A DNA stretch of 64,000 nucleotides, taken from NCBI GenBank assembly GCA_900079695.1, contig LT599022.1:3865359-3929358 (forward strand), written 5' to 3'. A program made the position numbers and the translations under genes. The notes beneath the pieces were generated by a model. That model did no database searches. It saw only the letters and a list, made by a program, of their open reading frames with translations, and was not told where the DNA came from. Below, piece after piece: positions 46,401 to 54,704 of this stretch (positions are counted from its first letter, which is position 1; the number at the start of each line of letters is the position of its first letter). Origin of the DNA: an uncultured Alphaproteobacteria bacterium. Its GTDB lineage: Bacteria; Pseudomonadota; Alphaproteobacteria; Rhodospirillales; Rhodospirillaceae.

Positions 46401-46902
46401 GGCCGATGTCCTCGAGAAAATGGGGCGCTTCAACGACGCGGAAGAAATCCGCGCCAAGACGACACTTGACCTGATTTCCGTGGTGTACGGAGGCGCTGGC
46501 GCGATCAAAGCGGCTATCGGAACAGTGCCGAAGATTGCTAAACTCGAAAAACTTGCGCGCGTGGGTGAGGCGGGTGCTTCCGAGGTTGGAGCAAAAACGA
46601 CTGTAGCAATACCTGAAAGCCGAGTCGGTCATATTTTTAGAGCGACTGATGGACACCTTCCAGATAATCCTGTTAATCGCGAGTTGATAACTAGGATTGC
46701 AAATGATAAACAATATATACTCGGGGGCGATCGGTACGGAAATACATGGGCAGCTGAGATATTGCCAGATGGCACCCAGGCATGGGTTCAATATAGAGGT
46801 AATCAGATTATTAATGGCGGGATTAACAAGACGCCAAAGATCTATGATTCCGAAAACGGCTTGGCGTCATTGAAGTCACGGGGAACAAAAAATGGAGAGT
46901 GA
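40408..46902 (+). CDS. TpsA exoprotein, CdiA-like, with C-terminal toxin-type cassette
   Basis: Secreted filamentous haemagglutinin-family protein of 2,164 residues. An extended signal peptide (about 1-36, 'LEPVAIHAQ') precedes the TPS secretion domain, with '[23 protein letters not shown]' from residue 145. Beta-helical repeats fill about 200-1400. A hydrophobic stretch (about 1440-1500) and a pretoxin region follow: '[29 protein letters not shown]', then '[27 protein letters not shown]', the position usually marked by VENN-like motifs in CdiA proteins. A canonical EF-hand loop ([12 protein letters not shown]) starts at residue 1714. The last ~93 residues, from 'RVGHIF' (residue 2072), form a compact cassette with '[21 protein letters not shown]'. 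From about 44,940 on the DNA loses its GC bias, most strongly after 46,600 (ATA and AGA/AGG codons appear). The contact-dependent inhibition role is inferred. Confidence 0.88.
   Translation: [2164 protein letters not shown]
45547..45582 (+). other. EF-hand calcium-binding loop inside TpsA
   Basis: Codons for residues 1714-1725 encode [12 protein letters not shown]. Asp at 1, 3 and 5, Gly at 6, Leu at 8, Ser at 9 and Glu at 12 fit the 12-residue EF-hand consensus exactly. It follows the pretoxin motif closely. One loop is clear; I do not see a paired second loop nearby. Confidence 0.75.
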
Positions 46903-47113
46903 AAGAAACTTGACGATAAAGCAGGCTTTTTGTGCGATGTTCTACTTTCTAAAACACGAATATGATCTGACGAAATCTGACGATATTGGGGCCATGCTTG
47001 GTTCTCTAGATTGGACTATCTGGTCGGATGGCTCAGGGCCGGCTGATCCTGCGGCATGGGCGGATTGGCTAGTAGCAGTGAAAAAAGCCCAGGAAGACAG
47101 CCCTACTTGGTAA
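46892..47113 (+). CDS. candidate immunity protein for the TpsA toxin cassette
   Basis: A 73-residue acidic protein whose ATG lies inside the last codons of tpsA (11-base overlap, GGGGAAC upstream). 'QAFCAMFYFLKHEYDLTKSDDIGAMLGSLDW' and 'DPAAWADWLVAVKKA' resemble a small family I recall being encoded just after TpsA/CdiA toxin ends; no cytosolic enzyme motif is present. The overlap, tiny size and low GC, shared only with the toxin segment, make a cognate CdiI-type immunity protein the best reading. Function is inferred from position. Confidence 0.7.
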   Translation: MESERNLTIKQAFCAMFYFLKHEYDLTKSDDIGAMLGSLDWTIWSDGSGPADPAAWADWLVAVKKAQEDSPTW

Positions 47114-47225
47114 TCGAATCAAAGTCGGTGCAAAAACAACTGGCAGGGTCATTACCCATAAGGGTTTTTCTGAGCATGTGGTTTGCGATTCAAGGCTCCA
47201 GAAAGGAGCCTTTGTGTCTCCTTAA
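47112..47225 (+). pseudogene. orphan toxin-end remnant downstream of the immunity gene
   Basis: An open stretch without a start codon reads 'NRIKVGAKTTGRVITHKGFSEHV...' and stops at 47223-47225. 'VGAKTT' repeats the junction sequence of the resident TpsA just before its own toxin cassette ('[12 protein letters not shown]', about residue 2059). The sequence after it is different. That is the pattern of a displaced, inactive CdiA-type C-terminal cassette left behind by cassette exchange. Confidence 0.45.
47192..47213 (+). terminator. terminator-like hairpin after the immunity gene
   Basis: AAGGCTCC and GGAGCCTT form an 8-bp stem around AGAAA, followed by TTGTGTC. It lies within the remnant frame and could end the tps transcript. 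The T run is short. Confidence 0.45.
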
Positions 47226-47319
47226 CCTTCTTTCCGTGCTAATTTAGGCCGTAAGCTCATAAATTCGCTTGGTGATTGACGAATATCATGATTCAAGGCT
47301 TCCACACAGGAGGCCATGA

Positions 47320-48083
47320 ATGACCCGTCGCCGCTACGAACTGACAGACCACGAATGGTCGATCATCTCGCCGTTGTTGCCGAACAAACCGCGCGGGGTT
47401 CCCCGCGTTGATGATCGTCGTGTGCTGAACGGCATCCTTTGGCGTTTCCGGACGGGTTCGCCTTGGGCGGAGATGCCGGAACGCTATGGCCCGCCGACCA
47501 TCTGCTACAACCGCTTTGTCCGCTGGCGGAAGGCTGGTGTCTGGGATCGACTTCTCGAAGCGGTGTCCGAGGCTTACGACGGCGATATCGTCATGATCGA
47601 CAGCACCTGTGTCCGCGTTCACCAGCACGCGGCCACGGGAAACAGGGGGATGGAGACGATGGCGGCATGGGACGTTCCCGCGGCGGGCTTACAAGCAAAA
47701 TCCATGCCCTCGTCGACGCCGAAGGTCGCCCCGTTACCCTCCATCTGACGGGCGGCCAGGTTGCCGACTGTACCGAAGCCGAAGCGTTGATCGATGGCCT
47801 CGGTGGCGGTGACATCCTGCTGGCCGACAAGGGCTACGACAGCAACGCGATCCGCGCCAAAGCCGCAGAGCGGAAGGTCTGGGCCAATATCCCGCCAAAG
47901 GCCAACCGCAAGGGCTCCTTCACGTTCTCCCGCTGGGTCTATCGCCAGCGCGACCTCGTCGAACGCTTTTTCAGTCGAATCAAGAATTTCCGGGGCATTG
48001 CAACACGTTACGACAAGTGCCCAGAAAATTACTTGGCCGCAGTCAAACTCGTGGCCGCAAGGATTTGGTGCAGGAGCTTATGA
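47320..48083 (+). CDS. IS5-family DDE transposase made by -1 frameshifting
   Basis: The first frame (47320-47748) encodes the N-terminal helix-turn-helix ('YELTDHEWSIISPLLPNKPRG') and first catalytic Asp ('VMIDSTCVRVHQHA'). The second frame (continuing to 48083) encodes 'GRSRGGLTSKIHALVD', the second Asp in 'LLADKGYDSN', and the Glu in 'RDLVERFFSRIKNFRGIATRYDK'. The frames meet at GGGAAAC (47637-47643), read ACG-GGA-AAC in the first frame. That is a canonical X-XXY-YYZ slippery site, so a -1 shift yields a ~254-residue full enzyme. I therefore treat it as programmed, not as a mutation. Confidence 0.85.
47637..47643 (+). promoter_or_regulatory. -1 ribosomal frameshift heptamer GGGAAAC
   Basis: The heptamer lies in the correct phase (G GGA AAC) exactly where the conserved transposase sequence passes from the first frame to the second. 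A G-rich run follows, but I cannot confirm a downstream stimulatory structure. Confidence 0.75.
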
Positions 48084-48130
48084 GTCTACGGCTTAGTCTT
48101 CTTGATTAACGAACGGCCTAACTGGCTCGA

Positions 48131-48669
48131 AGAAGGGCTTCGGCCGCAAGTCGTCGACCAAGGGGCAGATCGACTCCGCGACGGTGCGGCGCTCCGAGGT
48201 GAGCTCGGGGGCGGACCTTTCCGCCGACGCGGGGAAGAACATCGAGGTTTCGGCGAGCACGCTGACGGCGGAAGGCGATCTCGCGCTGACCGCCGAGGGC
48301 TCGGTGGGCCTGAGCGCGCAGGCGGACGAATTCCACGAGGAAGTCCACAAGAAGACGTCCGGCCTCCAGAAAGGGAAGATGGACGGCACCGAGGCCGTCG
48401 TCACCCATCAGGTGACGGAGCTCTCCTCGGGCGGCGATCTCGCCGTGACCGCGAAGAGCGGCGACGTGGCGCTGGAGGCGACCCGGGTCGCGAGCGCGGG
48501 CAGCGCGACGAGCTCCCCCGAAGACGGCCTTGTCGGGATGCTGTCGGTGACCGACAGCGACTTCAAGTCGGTCAGCAAGACCGGCAGCAATCTGGTCAGG
48601 CAGTCGGCGGCGGGAACGGGTCACGACGACACCACGGTGCGGATGGTCGCCATCGACGCGGGCGGCGGC
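48131..48669 (+). pseudogene. partial second copy of the tpsA repeat region
   Basis: 539 bases align without gaps to tpsA 43997-44535; I count about 20 mismatches (roughly 96% identity). Both ends break abruptly: the left follows the IS by 38 bases and the right joins unrelated cupin sequence at GGCGGCGGC. The reading frame is open but lacks a secretion domain, signal peptide and toxin end, so it cannot be a functional TpsA. Differences are mostly single substitutions, including several at third positions, indicating an old or independently evolved copy. Confidence 0.85.
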
Positions 48670-48965
48670 GACTTCGAAGCCCGGGCGCAGGTGCGATGGA
48701 CGGTATCGACGCCAGCCTGTTCGAGACCTACGCCAGTGAGACTCTGCTCATCGTCACCGCCGGATTCGGCCGTGCGCAGCGTGAAGGCGGAGAGATCGAG
48801 GACATCCGCCCCGGCGACGTCGTCTGGTTCGAGCCGGGGGAAAAGCACTGGCACGGCGCGTCGGCGGAGACCGCCATGACCCACATCGCCATTGCCGAGG
48901 CGCAAGACGGCAAGGTCGTCGACTGGCTGGAACCGGTGACCGACGCGGAATACGGCGGGAAGTGA
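48670..48965 (+). pseudogene. cupin gene fragment lacking its N-terminal part
   Basis: The 3' part encodes '[17 protein letters not shown]', '[21 protein letters not shown]' and '[28 protein letters not shown]', which match the C-terminal half of mandelonitrile-lyase-like small cupins. The N-terminal strands with the HxH metal ligands are missing. The first possible ATG is at 48697 and leads into sequence unlike the family. A frame disturbance near 48672-48690 is possible. It was probably cut by the same rearrangement that left the tpsA fragment. Confidence 0.7.
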
Positions 48966-49029
48966 GGCGTCGGATGCGATCCGGTCGGGGTTGACTGCGA
49001 GACTGGCGGCGTTCTAAACTTTCGAATAT

Positions 49030-49041
49030 CGAATATATTCG
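49030..49041. promoter_or_regulatory. AT-rich palindrome before the LysR gene
   Basis: CGAATATATTCG is a perfect 12-base palindrome inside a repetitive stretch of TTCGAAT/CGAAT motifs (49020-49050), 25 bases before the LysR start. It may be an autoregulatory LysR-type site. Its regulator is not shown by sequence. Confidence 0.4.
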
Positions 49042-49065
49042 AATTTTCGATTCAGGGATCGAGAA

Positions 49066-49938
49066 GTGAATCCAGCCTTCGATATCGACGCGTTGCGCGC
49101 CGTGGTGGCCGGAATCGACTTGCGCAGTTTCGCGCGGGCGGCGGTGGAACTCGGACGATCGCAATCGGCGATCAGCATGCAGCTCAAGAAGCTCGAACAC
49201 CAGGCCGGCACCCCGCTTTTCGTCCGGAAGGGGAGAGGTCTGGTGCCGACCGAAGCCGGCGAAGCGCTGGCCGCCTACGCCCGCCGGATCATCGCTCTCA
49301 ACGACGAAGTCGCGCGTGCACTGGGCGCGGCCGTCACCACGGAAACCGTGCGCCTCGGTCTGCCGCAGGATTTCTTCGACGACGTGATGCCCGCCACGCT
49401 CTCGGCGTTCACTGGGGACCATCCGGACGTTCATGTGGAAGTCCGCGCCGGTCCGAACCACGCGCTGGCCGACGAAATCCGGGCCGGGCGTCTCGACGGC
49501 GCGATCGTCTTCTTTCCGGAAGGCGCCGGAGGCGAGGGCGAACGGCTTTGCACGTTGCCCATGCACTGGCTGATGCACGAAGCCTTCGCCGATGGGATCG
49601 CGCGTCACCGGGTTCCGTTGGTGATGTTCGACCACCCCTGTCTGTTCCGGCAGGCGACGCTCGCCGCGCTCGACCGCGCGGACCGGCGTTGGCGGGTGGC
49701 GGTGACGACGCCGAGCCTGCCCGGCATATGGGGCGCGTTGCGATCGAAGCTGGGGATCGCGGTGCGGACCGGCCACGGGGTGCCGGACGATATCGTCTGC
49801 GCCGGAGACGCTCTCGACCTGCCGGAGCTTCCGGCGATCGAACTGAGGATGCTCGGAGCGCAGACCGCGACGCCCGCCGCGCGGGATCTGTGCGGGGCGC
49901 TGCGCCGGGAGACGATCGACCGGATCGCTCCGGCGTGA
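49066..49938 (+). CDS. LysR-family transcriptional regulator
   Basis: 290 residues from a GTG start. The N-terminal helix-turn-helix reads 'RSFARAAVELGRSQSAISMQLKKLEHQAGTPLFVRKGRG'; the effector domain from about residue 90 is of the periplasmic-binding fold ('VRLGLPQDFFDDVMPATLSAF'). It is preceded on the same strand by the cupin remnant and followed by a NUDIX gene 52 bases later. Its original target may have been the damaged cupin operon; this is a guess from context. Confidence 0.9.
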   Translation: MNPAFDIDALRAVVAGIDLRSFARAAVELGRSQSAISMQLKKLEHQAGTPLFVRKGRGLVPTEAGEALAAYARRIIALNDEVARALGAAVTTETVRLGLPQDFFDDVMPATLSAFTGDHPDVHVEVRAGPNHALADEIRAGRLDGAIVFFPEGAGGEGERLCTLPMHWLMHEAFADGIARHRVPLVMFDHPCLFRQATLAALDRADRRWRVAVTTPSLPGIWGALRSKLGIAVRTGHGVPDDIVCAGDALDLPELPAIELRMLGAQTATPAARDLCGALRRETIDRIAPA

Positions 49939-49990
49939 GGCGCGCAGGCCGACCGACCGGATGCCGCGGGTTTTTACGGAAGAGGCTGCC

Positions 49991-50446
49991 ATGCCGGTAA
50001 CGACGAATCACAGTGCCGCGGTCACGCGCCCGGTTGCCGCCACGATCGCGGCCGTCTTTCACCAAGGCCGGATCCTTCTGGTGCGGCGGGCCAATCCGCC
50101 CGACGCGGGTCGCTGGGGGTTTCCGGGCGGAAAGATCGAACCCGGCGAGCCGATCGAAACCGCCGCCGTCCGGGAGCTTTTCGAGGAAACCGGGATTCGG
50201 GGGCGGGCGCGCCGGGTGTTCACCGCGGTGGACGTCTTCGACCGCGACGAACACGGCAGGCTTCTGCGGCATTTCGTGCTGATCGCGGTCCTGTGCGATT
50301 GGATCGCCGGAGATCCGGTGGCCGGGGACGACGCCCTCGATGCGCGATGGTTCCGCCTCGAGGACCTCGACGACGCCGGTCTCGCCCTCAGTCTCGACGT
50401 CGCCGAGGTCGCCCGCCTGGCGGCGGCCATCGCCGTCGCGGAGTGA
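49991..50446 (+). CDS. NUDIX hydrolase
   Basis: A 151-residue pyrophosphohydrolase. The Nudix box 'GGKIEPGEPIETAAVRELFEETGI' fits Gx5Ex7REUxEExGU exactly. The start at 49991 follows GGAAGAGG. 'WGFPGGKIEPGE' is typical of MutT/ADP-ribose-type members, but the substrate is not defined by these motifs. It is convergent with thiC across two strong hairpins. A thiamine-related role is possible but unproven. Confidence 0.88.
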   Translation: MPVTTNHSAAVTRPVAATIAAVFHQGRILLVRRANPPDAGRWGFPGGKIEPGEPIETAAVRELFEETGIRGRARRVFTAVDVFDRDEHGRLLRHFVLIAVLCDWIAGDPVAGDDALDARWFRLEDLDDAGLALSLDVAEVARLAAAIAVAE

Positions 50447-50466
50447 TCGGCCCGGTTCGCGAGCTT

Positions 50467-50532
50467 GCCGGGCGGCTTCCCGGCCGCCCGGCGCGATGAT
50501 GTCCGGCCCTCGTCGCCGTCGGCGAGGGCCGG
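50467..50532. terminator. two adjacent hairpins between NUDIX gene and thiC
   Basis: Two perfect 10-bp inverted repeats lie side by side: GCCGGGCGGC/GCCGCCCGGC (50467-50492) and CCGGCCCTCG/CGAGGGCCGG (50503-50532). They sit between convergent genes and have no T runs, so they are transcript-end structures rather than classical intrinsic terminators. Confidence 0.55.
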
Positions 50533-50541
50533 GCGTCCGGC

Positions 50542-52562
<2,021 letters not shown>

Positions 52563-52789
52563 AATACCCTGAAGCTGCGTTTCGCTCGGGGGTTTGTCAA
52601 CCGGCGGGCGGACACCATGCCACATATCGGTTTTCCTGAAGTCGCGATCCCGAAATATGCGTTTTTCCAGGGTGCGGGCGGCGGTTAGTCTTGGCGAGAG
52701 CCGACGGCAGCGATCCGCGGGATCTCCGCGCCCGGTGGAAAGCCGGACGTGCCGACGAAGCCCTCGTCCCAACATCGGAACGCGGCCGC

Positions 52790-53434
52790 ATGATGCCCGA
52801 CGCGCTTTGGCAGACTCTTCCGAACCTGCTGGTCGTTCTGTCGATCTTTACGGTGGGCGTCGCCAGCCCGGGCCCCGCAACGCTGATGATCGCCGGTACC
52901 GCCATGGCGAGAGGGCGCGCGCCCGCCATCGCGTTGTCCTGCGGCGTCGTTCTCGGGTCGATGGTCTGGGCCTGTGTCGCGGCTCTGGGATTCGTCGCCG
53001 CACTCCGGGCTTCGGCAATGCTGTTCGGCGGATTGAAACTGGCGGGCGGCGCCTATCTGATCGTCCTCGCCGTCAAATCGTGGCGCTCGGCCGCCACGCC
53101 GAACCGGAGCGCCCCGAGAGCGACGGGATCCGGCAGCCTCCGGCGCTGCTTCGCGCAGGGCCTGTTGCTGCATCTGACGAATCCCAAGGCGCCCCTGGTC
53201 TGGCTGGCGACCTTGTCCGCAGGCGTTGGCGAAGACGCCCCCGCCGCATTCCTGACGACCGCCATCCTGATCTGCGCGGTCGTCGCGACGGGGGTTTTCG
53301 TCGGCTATGCCTGTCTGTTCTCCGCGCGAGCCGCCGCGCAGGCCTATCTCTCGATCCGACGCCCGGTCGACGCCCTGCTCGGGTTCCTTTTCGGCGCGGC
53401 CGCAGTCAAGATCCTGACCTACGAGCCGAACTGA
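52790..53434 (+). CDS. LysE/RhtB-family amino-acid exporter (first copy)
   Basis: 214 residues with about six membrane segments. 'FTVGVASPGPATLMIAGTAMARGRAPAIALSCGVVLGS' is the N-terminal LysE signature, and 'GLLLHLTNPKAPLVWLATL' the second conserved segment. The start at 52790 ('MMPDALWQ') is chosen over a longer frame to 52691. Substrate unknown. It is divergent from thiC's leader and convergent with the DUF4865-cupin gene. Confidence 0.9.
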   Translation: MMPDALWQTLPNLLVVLSIFTVGVASPGPATLMIAGTAMARGRAPAIALSCGVVLGSMVWACVAALGFVAALRASAMLFGGLKLAGGAYLIVLAVKSWRSAATPNRSAPRATGSGSLRRCFAQGLLLHLTNPKAPLVWLATLSAGVGEDAPAAFLTTAILICAVVATGVFVGYACLFSARAAAQAYLSIRRPVDALLGFLFGAAAVKILTYEPN

Positions 53435-53467
53435 CCGCCGCCGCGCCTGCCTGCGAGCATGCCCGGC

Positions 53468-54511
53468 CTAGCGTCGGGGCGGATCCGGTTCCGTGACCAC
53501 CGGGCCGACGATCGCCTGGCCGAACGCCGCGCAGACCGCCGCGACCTCTTGCGGGTCGTGCGGCTCCGCCAGTTCCCCCATCGCCCGGAAGAAGCGGTCG
53601 TGGCGGGGCGGGGTGGAGACGAGCGTCATCCTGGCGGGGCTATCGCCGAGGGCGGAGAAGCCGTGCGCGATGCCTGGAGCGATATACACATGCGCCCCGG
53701 AAGCGACCGTCATCCGGTCTTCTCCCACCAGAAACAGCAACGCGCCTTCGGTGACGCGAAACAGTTTCTCCTCGTGGAAGGAGACATGTACCGGCGCGCC
53801 CGCTCCGGGCGCAACCGTCATGTCCATGACGGTGAACGGCGCGGTGTCGCCCCCCAACAGGATGTCGGCGTCGATGCCGGAAAAGCTCGCCGTGCCGACG
53901 GGGGACAGCACCCCGCAGGTGCCGGGCGGAGAGTCGGATTTCTCCGCGCTCGGCAGCGTGTCGAGCAACGGGCTGGCGAGGTGGAAGATTTCGTAGCGCG
54001 TCGCCGAGCGCTCCGCGATCTCGCGATCGGCGATCGAAATCCGTACCGTCCACCACGACCGCGGGTCCACTCCCACCGTCGCCGCCACGGTGCCGGGGGC
54101 CGAAGCGGCCTCGCGGCACCAGGCCGCCTCTCCCGCCAGGGCTGTCGTCAGATCGGCGTCCACCGGAATGTCGCTCTCGACCGTCGAGAGAAACCTCGGC
54201 GCCGTGCCTGGGCCCCGGCGAGCCTCCAGGGCGACGTAGGTGCGTATCGACGGACGGCCGAACGAACGGGTCACGACGTCGAGGCCGCCGTCGCACAGAA
54301 ACTTCCGGAAGGCGTCCTCCCGACGCCAGAGATAGAGGGAGGAATACGCGTTGGCGGTGGCGCCGAGGCGCCCGGCCTCCCGCACGAGGAACGCCTTGAA
54401 ATACAGATCCGGAACGGCCGACCACCGTTCGCCGCGCAGGCTCGCGCGCGAGCGGATGAGGCCGAGGTCGTAGTCGGCGGGCAGGCGGTGGACGTAGTGG
54501 GCGATCATCAT
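53468..54511 (-). CDS. DUF4865-cupin fusion protein
   Basis: 347 residues, apparently two domains. The first ~190 resemble DUF4865 ('HYVHRLPADYDLGLIRSRASLRG', 'DLYFKAFLVREAG', 'NAYSSLYLWRREDAFRKFLCDGGLDVVTRSFGRP'). The rest is a single cupin with the metal-ligand pattern 'PVHVSFHEEKLFRVTEG' and 'IAPGIAHGFS'. ATG 54511 follows GAGGAGG by eight bases. DUF4865 proteins are usually stand-alone at about 190 residues, so the fusion is unusual. Role unknown; a small-molecule-modifying or sensing function is only a guess. Confidence 0.75.
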   Translation of the reverse strand: MMIAHYVHRLPADYDLGLIRSRASLRGERWSAVPDLYFKAFLVREAGRLGATANAYSSLYLWRREDAFRKFLCDGGLDVVTRSFGRPSIRTYVALEARRGPGTAPRFLSTVESDIPVDADLTTALAGEAAWCREAASAPGTVAATVGVDPRSWWTVRISIADREIAERSATRYEIFHLASPLLDTLPSAEKSDSPPGTCGVLSPVGTASFSGIDADILLGGDTAPFTVMDMTVAPGAGAPVHVSFHEEKLFRVTEGALLFLVGEDRMTVASGAHVYIAPGIAHGFSALGDSPARMTLVSTPPRHDRFFRAMGELAEPHDPQEVAAVCAAFGQAIVGPVVTEPDPPRR

Positions 54512-54704
54512 GGCCGGGTCCTCCTCGGGGGAACGGGGCGCGACGGCATTGCCGTCCGGTGAGATGCAATACGTCAAAAAATCGAAAGTAGAAATTCATC
54601 AATATTCGTTATTAAAAAGTCTAAGGCGCTGCTAGCCTCGACGTCAATCCCGATGTCCGGGGTGGCGTGCTAACGCGCGGCTCAAGCGAGAGGACGGACG
54701 CGAG

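Larger units (their letters stand above)
47248..48092 (+). mobile_element. IS5-family (IS427-like) insertion sequence, 845 bp
   Basis: Ends are imperfect inverted repeats, GCCGTAAGCTCATAAA on the left and GCCGTAGACTCATAAG (as reverse complement) on the right, matching at 13 of 16 positions. Each end is flanked by TTAG (47244-47247 and 48093-48096), a 4-bp target duplication. It contains one transposase spread over two frames. The intact ends, duplication and DDE residues suggest a recent, potentially active copy. The group assignment is from the transposase sequence and frame arrangement. Confidence 0.85.

Noticed and set aside
44940..46902. IS insertion having disrupted tpsA
   Set aside because: The tpsA frame runs uninterrupted to 46902; the IS lies after the immunity gene.
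47320..48083. Transposase as a frameshifted pseudogene
   Set aside because: The frame change occurs at an in-phase GGGAAAC heptamer, ends and target duplication are intact, and all DDE residues are present, so programmed frameshifting fits better.
48102..48965. A single 287-residue gene ending in a cupin
   Set aside because: Its first two thirds read the tpsA duplicate in the wrong frame; only the last part is real cupin sequence.
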